Below are positions 1-12,140 of a stretch of DNA of 64,000 nt, one piece after another; position 1 is the first letter of the stretch; the number at the start of each line of letters is the position of its first letter. The notes under the pieces are model-generated. The model did not search any database. It saw only the letters and a program-made list of their open reading frames with translations, and was not told the origin of the DNA. A program made the translations under genes and the position numbers. The stretch comes from Cymbidium sinense. Its lineage: Eukaryota; Streptophyta; Magnoliopsida; Asparagales; Orchidaceae. The stretch lies in assembly GCA_021442155.1 (NCBI GenBank), contig CM038218.1, positions 58,680,268 through 58,744,267 on the forward strand. The letters are read 5' to 3'.

Positions 1-2655
1 TTTAACTAATACCCGCAAAATAAAGGTTAGCTAAAACAAACCATACAAATTTCAAGCATGTATATTGAACTTATCACCCCACACATGGGTGATTAAGTCC
101 ACCTGGCCTATGGATTATGCTTAGGGGTATAAAACACCTGCAAGCAAAAGCATTTATATTTTTATTTATGATAGCACCCCTTAAGCACAATCCCCTGTAG
201 AAAGAATAGTTAAATTAAGAACGTCCCACCCTTCATTCTACGAGCATGAACTCTAACATCCAGTCTAAAATATATATTACAAAATAAAACAAACATCAAA
301 CCATGCACTGACCTAACCTAAACCTAGAAGTGATGACTTAGGCTAATGTGTGTGCTTTGAAGGTTTGTGTGGTATGCTTAGCTATGGCTTTAAGTTTAAA
401 TTTTTTAAGTGTGAAGAACATGTTCAACTAAGAGGAGGATCTTATTTAAGTTGTTTAATTATTTTGGGTTGATTTTATTTCATGTTTTGATTTGATTTAG
501 CTGGATCCTACAATTAATTACTAAGTTATAAAGAGAGGGAAGGAGAAGAAGACTTCTCTTTCCTTCCCTAACCTAAATAATTTCTAAAGTAGATTCAGAT
601 TTTAGTTTTATTTAGGTGAATGTTTTGATTAAATATTTTAATTAATCCTAAGTTCATATGAACTATAAACAAACCTATTCAAAAAGAAAGGTATTTTATG
701 ATTAAATAAAATGATCCAAATTCACATAAAACACATTACTTCATTTCTTTCCTAACATATATAACATGCATATGGATGGACCTTAAGCATATCTATACAT
801 ACAAATGAGAGTATTAGACACACTTTATGATGCATGCTAAGTAATCCATTTAAGAAAATTCAGAAGTTGAATATGCATGATATCTCTTAAGTAGAAAGGG
901 TCTTTCTTATCCAAATTTTCACATACACACATGAAAGTAAGAAATGCATAAGTGAGCACAACTCTATTGTTAATTAGAGGTGTAAGATACAAGACCTACT
1001 TAAGGCTACTTAAATTCTCGTAACCTCGGGGTTGTCCAGACTAATATACCACTTTACTTAAATACAAACATATGTATAAAAGAAATGAAATGGAAAAGGA
1101 GAATGCAAAAAATTGTTTAATGGATTCATTTTTGTTTATGCAATTTACACATGCAAATATAAGTAACCCTTCTTAAGTAGTAGCATAGAGATGAATAGGA
1201 TGTGGAATTAAGTAAGTGTTAGGTTATTTTCAAATGAACCCTACATCTTACCAATTCCTATTCAAAACTATACTAATATAAAAGAGAAAGGAAACCTATG
1301 CTAAGCATGCCTTCATAATCTATCACATGCAAGTTCATAATTAAAATATAAGTAGCATACTTTCAGATTTAGTATTTGATTTATATGTTTTGAAAATAAT
1401 TTGGATTTAGTAGTGATAATAGCCACTCATATTTCTACTTTAGCCAACACATGTAAATTTGACATAAAGTAAACAATTTCATCTTAAAATTTGAATTTCA
1501 AAATTATGAATGCATGAAATCACATGACATACAACTTAACATGTTGGGGAAAAGACTCAAAGTAATGAAAGCATGTAAACAAGTTCACTTCACTTAAATC
1601 CTAAAGACATTCTTATGAAATAAGAAAGTTTAAAATAAATCAAAGTGAATTCAAAGTGATTTTTGTTTAGTTTGAAGTTTGATTTAATTTTGAAAAGGTG
1701 AGATGAGTTTTCTGTTCCTAACCCATTCCCACATGTGTTTGATATTTTTTTGTTTAATTTTTTTTAAATAATTAGATTCATTTTTATTCATTAATTAGGT
1801 TAAGGTATGAATTAAGTAACTTAATAACCTTACCTACACCACTTAGAATAATTAACCAAATAATTATGAGCCAATGAGATGACATAAACCCATAAGAATT
1901 TAAATTTGCAATGTACCTAATAAGAAAAAGGCCTAATGCAATTTGGTCCACAATTAAAAGTTAATTAAGCTAAGGGGTTTAGTTATAATTTCAAAACACC
2001 CTTTCACACATGTGAATTGGGTTTTGATTTTCTTAATTGAATTTAGGCTATTAAACATCTAGGCGTTTACCCAAAATAGATTAATTAAGTTATGAAACTT
2101 TTTAAAATTTTTAGAAATTGATTAAGGGGATAATTAATGAATTAACCCTAAATTAAGAGGAGATTAAGGAGAGAAGAGGGGGTTTAGGGAATAGCTTAGG
2201 ATAAATGCCCCAAAAATATTCCATAAACCTCCTACTTACTAGATCTGACCTTAATCAATCCTAATCATAGGTTAAAATCACTAATCACATCCTAATTATG
2301 CTTAATTACATAAGGAGGGTAATTAAGAAAACCATATGCAATTCTTCTAATCAAGCTTTCAACAAATCCCAAGAAAATTAGGAGAGGCAGAAGTCATCCC
2401 CTAAATCATACCCAAAAAATTTGGGATTAATCACAGGCTTAATTAAAAATTAATTAGTAAAATAAACTTTCTAATAAAACCCAAATTAAGAAAAAATCAT
2501 AATTCAAAACCCATTGAATTTAATTTTAAAATATTATAGGTTGAATTATCTTTCAATAAGATTTTATTTCATAATTTTTTAAATTTTCTAAAAGGAGTTA
2601 TGAATTTTTGAAGATCTTTAAGTTAATTAAGAATTAATTAAACATTTTAACTAAT

Positions 2656-2770
2656 CCTCGCGGTGCGCTGGTGGGTGTGGTCGCTTTACATCGCATGCGT
2701 GAGGGGTTACAAGTTGTCAAATCCCAGATGGTAGCTAGCGGTGCACGTGGTTTGATTCCTACCGTCTGAT
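2656..2770. other. GC/CpG-rich core of copy M1
   Basis: Short GC-rich island in AT-rich DNA, with several CpG and GCATGC/GCGC steps around a CGCTTTACAT motif (about 2,682). Equivalent islands lie at the same module position in M2 (8,330-8,440), M3 (17,576-17,700), M4 (25,465-25,620), M5 (32,480-32,585) and M6 (43,635-43,745), each containing a CGCTTT or AAAGCG motif. CpG survives here although the rest of the repeat is CpG-poor. A promoter or leader role is possible but unproven. Confidence 0.5.
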
Positions 2771-3472
2771 CAAAGATTGGGCAGCCAAGGATATCCCCGT
2801 GGTTTAAAATGGATAAAAGGAAATCTAAACGTGCAGAATTATCTCATCCGTCCATCCAAAATGCGTGGATGGACGGCTGAGATCTCCCAAGTTCTTCGCT
2901 TTGATCAACAGAGACCGTCCATGATCAAGGGGATGATCCAAGCTCGATCTAGCATGGATTCAAATCAAACCCAACCCACACCATCTAAGCTAAAGAGCAG
3001 CAAATCCAACGGTAAAAAATTGATGGGCTAAAAATTTCTTTCACAAAGCTCCACACCACATTGAGTTTAATGATAAAAAAATCCCATATCTCACTCGATT
3101 CCCGGCTTCGCTTAGTTGGTAAGCGTGTTGAGAGTATAAGCACTTGGGGTTGAGTGAATTGATGTATGGGCTAACTTCTCCTTAGTTAGCTTGCGGCTTT
3201 GCTCCAATTAAGTCCCTCCTTACCTTTAGAGCTTGGGAAAGAACTTAGGTGAGCTCGACTTGGTCACCTAAGAGTGCTTGCAAAAGGAATTATAGTGGAT
3301 TGTAGTGTGGAAGAAGTTGGAGAATGGATTGAGCTCCCCTGTTTTCACTATTTGAAAATCGAGAAATGGCTTTTTCAAATCCTCTCTAAGAAGCTTGTGA
3401 GCACTCTCTGATGCTTGCTCGGAGTTCCTTAGCTTCAATAGACATAGGGGAAGTGAAAATTGAATTGAAATA

Positions 3473-3491
3473 GGGGGAGTATATCTCCCCC
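3473..3491. other. Conserved hairpin B (M1)
   Basis: Perfect inverted repeat GGGGGAGTATATCTCCCCC: a 7-bp G/C-rich stem around TATAT. The same palindrome recurs at the same place in all six larger copies of the family. Confidence 0.8.
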
Positions 3492-3957
3492 TTGAATGAT
3501 CGGCCGGCTAGCAATGCACTTGCCATTTTGATCCAATTGATCATAGGCTATGGGTTGTTTGATCAGTTAGGAGTGTGCACATGGTTGGTTTGATCCAAGG
3601 AGTGGATTGCAAACTTCCCATGTGCTTGAATTTGATTGGGAGAGGGGTTTTGAATTTTCAATTTTGACCCATGGGGTCGGGTTTGGTCTAGGGACCAAAT
3701 GGGCTGACCCAAACCCATTGGGTTGGGTGCACCACTCTCCCCTAGGTCCCCTTGAGCTTTTAGGAAAGCCTCAAGTGAATGTGAAGAGGGTATGACCAAA
3801 TTACCCATGGATTAAGCCAAAATTTGTTCTATGGCCTAAGGGTAGTATGGTCATTTTGCTAATTTTTTTTTACTTTGGGTATGTTGGGTATGTGGAGAAA
3901 CTAGGTTTGGCCAAGTTTCATGAGATTTGGAATTCATTTGAAAGGGTTTGGCTCATG

Positions 3958-4830
3958 TTGACCCATTTAGGTCAAAATGGGCCAACTTGGGTCAAGTTGA
4001 CCAATAGGTCAAATTGGGTCAAACCAAGGGTTGGGTCAAGTTCATATGACCATTTGAAATATTTTGGTGTCTTTGGTTTGATTCAATTTGGTATAGATTT
4101 AGATTTAGCTCATATGACTTCATTTAGGTCAAATGGGTCAAGTTGATCTATTTGACCCATTTGACCTATTTGAGGTAGGCCAAGGGTAGGTTTAGGTTAG
4201 GTTAGTCATATGGAATGGATTGGTATCTTTGTTTCCAATCAATTTTGATTAAGTTCAAATTTGGCTCAACATGACCCCTTTAGGTCATGTTGGGTCTAAG
4301 GTCAATTGGGCTAGGTTAGGTCTAGTTGGCCAATTGAGGCTTTGGTCAAGTTCAACGAGTGATTTTGAATGAACTTGACCCATTGGTTCCAATCAATTTG
4401 GCTTAGATCAAGTTTTGATACATTTTGACCCTTTAGGTCAAAATTGGTCAACTTGGGTCAAGCTGACCAATTGGGCTAGGTTAGGCTCAAATGTTGGCTT
4501 GGTCAAATTCAAACATAGGTCATGAGTGAACTTAGATTAATGGTTTCAATCAATTTGGCCTATGGTGGAATTTGGCTATGTTAGGTTTCATTTTGGGTTA
4601 AGTGTTGACTTGGTCAATCCTTAGGTTTGACTTGATTTGACCCAATTTGATTGATTGATCATCCCATGATGAGAGGGATATATGAGTTTGGTTCAATCCA
4701 ATTTGGTTAGGATCAAAATTTGGTTCATAAGGGTACTTTAGGTCACTTTGGGTCAAGTGAGCCTAAGGGGGTCAAATGGCTTGGTCAAAGCTTGATTTGA
4801 TCTTGATTGATCTTGTACATGGACTCATGA
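3958..4830 (+). repeat. TTGACC/GGTCAA hexamer field (M1)
   Basis: Stretch in which the hexamer TTGACC or its complement GGTCAA recurs every few tens of bases, often as head-to-head pairs such as GGTCAAGTTGACC. About a dozen occur between 3,958 and 4,170 alone. TTGAC(C/T) is the core of the plant W-box bound by WRKY factors. The same field is present in M2-M6, and the family terminus itself contains TTGACC. Confidence 0.75.
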
Positions 4831-5125
4831 TTGAAATATAAATCCATTTACAAGTGGTTTGAAGTCAAATGGGTTTAGATCCATTTGACAATTTCATATT
4901 CAAAGGAAGAATATGAAAGGGTTTTGGGTTTGATTTTTGACTTGGGTTTTAATTGAGTGATTGAAGTTTGGATTTATATATGGGCTCATGATTGTAGGGT
5001 TGATTGAATCATGAGAGAAAATCAAGGATTTGGATTGATTTGGCTAAGTTCAAAATCTTGAGTTGAAAGGCTTAGGTTGGATTTTGAGTTGATTTGAGTT
5101 TGATTTTTTGTGATTGGTTTTGATT

Positions 5126-6180
5126 GTTTGAATTTATATTTCATTTATATATGCGAATATAAATGAGAATATAAATGAGAATATAAATGGATCATTAAAA
5201 AATTTCAGGGACTTGAAGTGGTTTAATCATGATTTAGGCTAAGTCCATTAAGAAGGATTTAAAGGACTTAGGAAAATTTTGGAGTTTGGAGTTTGAATTT
5301 TTTGAATTGGTTTTGATTGATTTATATTTATATTTCATTTATATATGTGAATATAAATGAGGATATAAATGAGTTATGAGAAAATCCCATGAACTTGATA
5401 TGATTTGATGAAGATTTAGGCTAAGTTCATTAATGGAAAATTAATGACTTAAGGAGATTTTAAATTGGCAAGTTAATTTGATGATTTGATTTGATTGATT
5501 TATATTTATATTTCATTTATATATGTGAATATAAATGAGAATATAAATGAGTTTTGAGAAAATTCCATGAGTTTGAAATGTTTTGATCAAGATTTTGGAT
5601 AAGTCCTTTAATGAAAAATTAAGGGACTTAGAAAATTATTTGATCGAAAATTTTATTTGAGAATTTAATTTGATTGATTTATATTTATATTTCATTTGTA
5701 TATGTGAATATGAATGAGAATATAAATGAGTTTTGAGAAAATTCCATGAGTTTGAAATGGTTTGATCAAGATTTTGGATAAGTCCTTTAATGAAAAATTA
5801 ATGGGCTTAAGAATTTTTTTGATCAAAAATTTAATTGAGAATTTGATTTAATTGATTTATATTTATATTTCATTTATATATGTGAATATAAATTAGAATA
5901 TAAATGAGTTTTGAGAAAATATCATGAGTTTGAATTGATTTGATCAAGGTTTAGGCTAAGTCTTTAAGGGAGAACTTAAAGAACTTAAGAAAATTTCATG
6001 AATTGATTTTGAGTTTTAAGTTTAATTTGATGGGGTTTGTATTTATATTTCATTAATATATGTGAATATAAATGAGAATATAAATGAGTTATAATAGAAT
6101 ATCAAAGATTTGAATTTGTTTAGATCATGGTTTTGGTTAAGTCCTTAAGGGAAGATTAAGGACTTAGGCAAAATTTGGAC
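5126..6180 (+). repeat. About 180-bp tandem array, six units (M1)
   Basis: Diverged direct repeats, each carrying a TTTATATTTCATTTATAT box, then GAATATAAATGAG, then a GAGAAAAT-CCATGA-GTTTGAA stretch and a GGCTAAGTCC-TTAA segment. The TTCATTT box starts at about 5,140, 5,334, 5,512, 5,691, 5,869 and 6,049, giving spacings of 194, 178, 179, 178 and 180 bp. Other family copies have about three units (M3, M5) or one (M4, M6), so the array has expanded or contracted within the family. Confidence 0.85.
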
Positions 6181-6524
6181 TTAAGAATTTTTGATCGATT
6201 TTGATCATGAGTTTCAATCATAGATTTCAATCATGGATTTCAATCATATGGAGTTGATTTGAATTTGGAGAAAATCAATTAAGATTAATTTGGAATTTGA
6301 CTTGAAAGAAGGAAAGTAAGGAATGGTTTAAGCTAAGGGTAGGAAGTTTTCCTAATGCCGCTAAGGTATGACCTATTTCTATGGCTAACTTTTCTAAGTT
6401 TTTAGGTTTGAGTGTCTACCTAATCACTAGAGGTGTATTGAGACCAAGGAACTCTTAAAATCTACGAGAAGTCCTATGTCTAAGATGGAGGGGTTGAGAG
6501 CTCAATCTAAAAATGAGATCAATA

Positions 6525-7210
6525 TGGGTCAAACCAAGTCAAACCTAAGGGTTGACCAAGTCAACACTTAGCCAAAATGAAACTTAAACTAGCCAAAATC
6601 CACCATAGGTCAAATTGATTGAACCATTGATCAAAACTCATTCATGATCAATGTTTGAACTTGACCAAGGCATCATTTGAGCCTAACCTAGCCCAATTGG
6701 CCACTTGACCCAAGTTGACCCAACTTGACCTAAAAGTCAAAAGTTAAAACTTGATCTAAGCTAAATTGATTGAAACCAATGAGTCAAGTTCATTCCAAAT
6801 CACTTGTTGAACTTGATCAAAGCCTTAATTGGCCAACTAGAAATGATTGGTATAAACCCAATGTGACTTAAAAGGTCAAATTGAGCTAAATCCAAATATA
6901 AACCAAATTGATTGAAAACAAAGATACCAATCCATTTCAAATAACCAACTAAACCTAAACCAACCGATGACCTAACTCAAATAGGTCAAATGGGTCAAAT
7001 TGGTCACCTTGACCCATTTGACCTAAATGAAATCAAATGAACCAAATCCAAATATAAACTAAATTGATTGGAAAGAAAGATTCCAAATCAATTCATATGT
7101 TCATATGAACTTGACCCAACCTTTGGTTTGACCCAATTTGACCAATTGGTCAACTTGACCCAAGTTGACCCATTTTGACCTAAATAGGTCAACATGAGTC
7201 AAATCATATC
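6525..7210 (-). repeat. TTGACC/GGTCAA hexamer field (M2)
   Basis: Same hexamer field as in M1 but inverted; for example 7,116-7,190 contains a run of TTGACC and GGTCAA words a few bases apart. Confidence 0.75.
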
Positions 7211-7655
7211 AAACCAACTCCAAATTCATTGAAACTTGGCCCAACCTATTTTTCAATCATAACAAACATATTCAAACTGAAATCCAAGCTAAATGACCAT
7301 TTTACCCCTAGGTCAAAGGGTAACCTATGGCCAATTCTACTTAGAATTTGGTCATATCCTTCTAGTGGCCACTTGGCACCCTCTTAGTGGACCAAGTGGG
7401 CACTAGTTAGCATGGTGCACTTGACTCAATGAGTTTGGGTTAGCCAAACCCAACACAATGGTCAAACTGACCACTCACTTGAAAATAAGCACATGAGAAT
7501 CACTCCTCCCTCCATTTCAAACACATGGCACTTCTACACTACCTTGCTCTGCCAAAATCAAACCATGTGCAAGCCATAACAACTTAGCAAACTCATCTAA
7601 TCTGGCCAATTAATTCAAAATGGAAGGAGAGCTTGCCGCCGTTTGATCCTTCAAT

Positions 7656-7673
7656 GGGGAGATATACTCCCCC
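7656..7673. other. Conserved hairpin B (M2)
   Basis: GGGGAGATATACTCCCC palindrome, the inverted-copy version of the M1 hairpin at 3,473. Confidence 0.8.
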
Positions 7674-8008
7674 TAATTTCATTTCAATTCAACACGTTCA
7701 TACTCGATTGAAGTTATTGAACTCAGAGCTACCACCCCAAGGTTCCTCCAAGCTTCCTCAACCCATTTTGATTTCTCTATTTTTAGTTTCTCTTAAACCG
7801 AAAATAGGGGAGCTCCCTCAAATTTTCATCTCATCTAATACTTAATTAGAGCTCAATTCATCCTTCAAGCATCTTCATAGGACTCAATCGAGCTTGCCTG
7901 AAGCTTAATCCAAGTTCTCAAGGCATGGGAGAGGGGAGCTAGACCAAGGCAGAATCCAATTGAAGCCCGTCCATCTACTCAACCTCAACCCCTCAAATCT
8001 TCAACAGG

Positions 8009-8031
8009 GCTTCGTCTCTACTAGATGAAGC
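8009..8031. other. Conserved hairpin A (M2)
   Basis: Stem halves GCTTCGTCT and AGATGAAGC around a 5-base loop. One C-to-T change leaves a G-T wobble in one strand. Lies between hairpin B and the GC core in every copy that retains it. Confidence 0.75.
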
Positions 8032-11000
8032 TACCTCGATGAATTCGAGCACTGATGATATCCTCCAGTGAGGTACTATTCAAAATCGAGCATAGTTTGG
8101 TCTTTGTGAAGGAAAGTTTCAAGTGAAATGGACCATTAGATCTTTATCCCCTTGATGATGGTGTGGGTTGAGTTTGAGCTCGATCAGTTCAATGAGCTGG
8201 ATCTTGCCCTAGAGTGGGCAGCCCTCTCTCTGCGGTTCGGTGGATCATGGGCATCCATCACATTTTAGATGGACGACCATGATTAAGTCACATAGGATCC
8301 CCTGATTCACCCTTTAATAAAGCGCATAGCACCGCCGCTGACGTGGTGTTTGGATGTGACAATTTAAGTGACGAATCCTACCACACCACATGGAAAGTGC
8401 GTGCCGCGTCAACGGTCCATGTGGTGCTGATGGAATTAGTTATAAAATTAAGGATTTAATTAATGAATAATCATGGAAACTGCAAAATAACATAACTAAA
8501 TGTAGAAAAATCAGAAAAATATAAAGTGAAATGCATTATGACAATAATTCAGTAAGGAATTTTCTAAAATTATTTCCAATGTTTTTTGAATAGTGCATTT
8601 TCTTTAATTAGAGTTTTAGTGAAAACTTAATAACCATAATTACTTCTTATTTACTTCATTAATTCATTTCAAATTTCTCAGATGCATTTAGTGGGATGAC
8701 CTCTGCCTCTCCTAATTTGCTTGGGATTTATTGATGAGTTAATTAGGAAAATTAAATAATGAATCCTTAATCACTCTTTTTATGTAATTACGGGTAATTA
8801 AGCATATGAATAATGGTTTAGTCCCTTTATTAAGTTAATTAAGCCTTGCTTAAGTAGAGAAGAGGTTTTGGAATGGGTTTGGGAAATTTTTTCCTAAGCC
8901 ATTCCCTAAACCCCTTTCCTTCATTAATCCAAATTTAATTAAAGGATAATCCCCTAATCACTTGCTTAATTAATTTGATAAAATTTTCAAAACATTATGA
9001 ACTTAACCAATTCATCTTGGGTAGGTGCTTAAGTGTTCAATAACCTAAGTAACTCAAGGAAATGAAAATCCAACCCACATGTGTGGGAAGGGTTATGAAT
9101 GTACTCAAATTAAACCCTTTAGCTTAATTAATCACTAATTATGAGAAAATTGCATTAGGCCCTTTCTTTCCTAGGTGAATTATTGATTAAATTTTTTGTG
9201 TGATTTTATGTCATACATTGGCTCATAATTATTTGATTAAGTATGTTAAAGTGGTGTAGGTAAGAAGTAATTAATGCACTTAATTCACACCTTAACCTAA
9301 CCAAAACATAAAATTGATCTAATCACCTAAAAATTAAACTAAAATAACATATGCATGTGGGAAATGGGTTAGGACCAGCAAATTCTTTCACATTTCCTAA
9401 ATTCAAATCAAACTCAAACAAAACAAAATTTCTTTAAAACCAAATTTGATTTGCTTTAAATAATCATATCTCATAAGATTGTCTTTAAAAATTAATTAGG
9501 GTGAATGAATTTACATACTTTCATCACTTTATTTCTTTCCTAACATGCTAAATGTGTATCTCATATGAAAATCATTCATCCATGCTTTTTGAAAATCAAA
9601 TCGAAAATGAAATGTTTCCTTTATATCAAATTGCATATTTTGGCTAAAGTAAGAATATGAATGGCTACTATCACTATTAAATTCAAAATTATTTTGAAAC
9701 CTATAAATTAAACATCAAAACTGAAAGGTATGCTATTTATAAGTACTTATGAGCTTGCATGTGAATAACATAAAATGTGTTATGTGATTCTCCCTCTCTT
9801 TCTTAATATAGAATTGTATAGGATTTGCAAAGTGTATAGTCCATTTGAAAAGGACATAACATTTGCTTAAATCCATTCCTATACACTCCTATGTCATGAC
9901 TTAAGAAGGAATTCTACATCACACATATAAATTAAACAATCAAACTAAAATCAAATAAACATAAACTTTTGCATCTTTCTTTTTTCCATTCATTTCTTTT
10001 GTACATGCACATGTATTTAAGAAAAGTGGTATATTAGTCTTGACATCCTAGGATTGTGAGACTTTAAGTAGCCTTAAGTAGGTCTTGTACCTTGCACTTC
10101 TAGTGCTAACAATGGTGTCGTACCCACTTATGTCTTTTATACTTGTAAATATGCGTATAAAAATGGATAAAAGAATCACTCTTTTCTACTTAATGAAAAT
10201 CATGCATCATAAAGCATCTAAATTTTCTTAAGTAACACTACTTAGCATTCATCATTAAGGTGTGCTAAATATTTTCATTTGTATGTATAGATATGCTTAG
10301 GATTCATCCATATGCATGTTACACATGTTGGGAAAGAAATGATGTGTTGTGTATTTGGTGATAGTATTTCACTTTACTTTATCTTAAAATGCATTTCTTC
10401 TTGAATAGGTTTGTTTAGGAAAAATCTAAACTTAGGATTAATTAAAATACATAATAAAATATTCACTAAGCAAAATTAAATATGAGTCTACCATAGAAAT
10501 TACTTATGGTAGGGAGGAAGAAAGTTAAGTTCTCTTTCCTCTCTTTACAATACTTAGTAATTAATTGTATGATTCATTCAAATCTAATCAAATCATAAAG
10601 TAAAATCAACCAAAGAAACTAAATCACTTGAATAAAACAACCCCTATAAGTTGAACATTTTCATACTTAGAAAATTTTAACCTTAAAGCCTAGCTAAGCA
10701 TACCATACAAACCTTAAATAGCACACACATTAAGTTAAGTCACATCTTCTAGCTTTAGGTTAGGGCGGTGCATGATTTGATGTTTGCTTTTATTTTATGA
10801 TATTTTATTTTAGTCTGGATGTTAGGGTGTATGTGTGTAGACTGAATGGTAGGGCGATCTTAGTCTAACCATTATCTTCTATAGGGGATTGTGCTTAAGG
10901 GACGCTATAATAAAAATATAATTGCTTTTGCTATGCAGGTGCTTCTACCCCTAAGCATAATCCAAAATAGGCCAGGTGGACTTGGTTACCTATGTGTGGG

Positions 11001-11224
11001 GTGATAAGTCCAATTTATATATATACCTACTTGGGATTATATGGTTTGTTTAATTAATCTCTATTTTATAGATTTTAGTTAGATTTCCTTTTTCCTATTT
11101 TCATGTAATTTTGCAATTAGGATTTTGGAATGATTATTATAGAGTATTAGGATGAACATTGGTCATAAGGCTATGCCTTATGTACCATGTGAGACTTTTG
11201 GAGGAACCACATCCCAACCAACCA

Positions 11225-11299
11225 AAAGAAGAAAGAAGAAAGAGGAAAGAAGAAAGAAGGATGAAGAATGAAAAAATGAAGAATGAAGACCACCATGAC
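11225..11299 (-). repeat. GAA/CTT-rich tract (M2)
   Basis: Purine-rich AAGAAAG/GAAGAAT run. The equivalent CTT or GAA tract lies at the same module position in M3 (14,750-14,815), M4 (22,552-22,640), M5 (35,398-35,470) and M6 (40,838-40,905), with different lengths and interruptions. Confidence 0.85.
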
Positions 11300-11704
11300 T
11301 TGAATTCCTTGCTTAATTGTAATTAATTCATTTGTAATCTGGGTTGTATAAGGGTAGAGCTTGGCTACCCAATTTGTTTTCGGGTTTGTGCAGTGGAGCC
11401 CGACCATAAATAGCCTCTTATTTTTTATGCTAGCTTTATAAATTGATTGATGTTTGTTTAACTTGTGCATTAAGATGACATCTTTTCATAGTTTCTTCCT
11501 TGCTTTGATGTATGGCCTGAATGATAATTAGGCTCTTAAGAAAATAAATTTTCTAATCAACATAATAAATTTAAACTAAAAATAAATAACTCATAACCTC
11601 ACCTAACACCTAAGTTATAATCACGATAAAAGAATTAGCAACCACTTAGCTGGATGTTGTATTACTTTTCTCACATCATGCATAAAAAAATATTTTGTTC
11701 CACT

Positions 11705-12140
11705 TAAACTTAAGGGAAAATTTTATAAGATGGTGGTAAGACCTACAATGACTTATGGTGAATTGTAATGAGAAACATAAGACTAAGTTAAGTTACAGAG
11801 ATGAGGATGCTCAAGTGGATGAGTATTTTACCCTTAGAGATAGAATGCAAAATGAGTATGTTCGGGAAAAAGTTGGAGTAGCTCTGGTAGATAAGATTAG
11901 GGAGAGTATAGATGGTTTAACATAAAGCACCTACCATCGATGACGATTAGAGAGTAGATGCATTAGATTTGCCTTATGTTAAGAAAGGTAGAGATAGACT
12001 AAAAAGACTTTAAGACAAAAAAAAAAATGATCTTAGTATACTTGAATTAAATGAGAATTTGACACATAATAGGACACAATGGAGACGAAGGATTCATGTA
12101 GCCGACCCCACCTAGTGGGATTAAGGCTTGTTGTTATTGT
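11705..12140 (+). pseudogene. RTE-clade LINE 3' end inserted in M2
   Basis: Truncated, frameshifted 3' end of a plant RTE-type LINE. Translation in shifting frames gives the typical carboxy end of the reverse-transcriptase ORF: KLKGKFYKMVVRPTMTYG, then EMRMLKWMS, then a segment with RDRMQNEYVREKVGVA, then LDLPYVKKGR. The nucleotides end with the typical GGCTTGTTGTTATT tail. Comparison with M5 near 35,865 shows that this block is extra: M5 runs TTTCACTCTTGATTGG where M2 has TTCCACT, the LINE, then CTCTTGAATAG. A 3-4 base duplication (ACT) may flank it. Several stops and frameshifts; non-functional. RTE assignment rests on recognition of the protein motifs and tail. Confidence 0.85.

Larger units (their letters stand above)
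1..6524 (+). mobile_element. Giant non-coding LTR-like repeat, copy M1
   Basis: Copy of the 8-kb repeat family that fills the first 46.7 kb, cut by the left window edge. It is colinear with M3, M4 and M6 and inverted relative to M2 and M5. Modules in order: A/T-rich first part with the motif ACACATGGGTGA near 83, GC-rich core at about 2,656-2,770, hairpin B at 3,473-3,491, TTGACC/GGTCAA field at about 3,958-4,830, six tandem units of about 180 bp at 5,126-6,180, and a terminus TGAGATCAATA (6,514-6,524), a two-base variant of the family end TGAGGTCAACA. No ORF longer than about 100 codons and none resembling gag or pol. The right junction is sharp: the next base is internal M2 sequence in the opposite orientation, as expected if M1 inserted into M2. 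LTR identity is inferred from the M5 end; homology between copies is seen directly. Confidence 0.8.

Noticed and set aside
5126..6180. CRISPR-like array
   Set aside because: The repeats are contiguous 180-bp tandem units without unique spacers, in a plant repeat.
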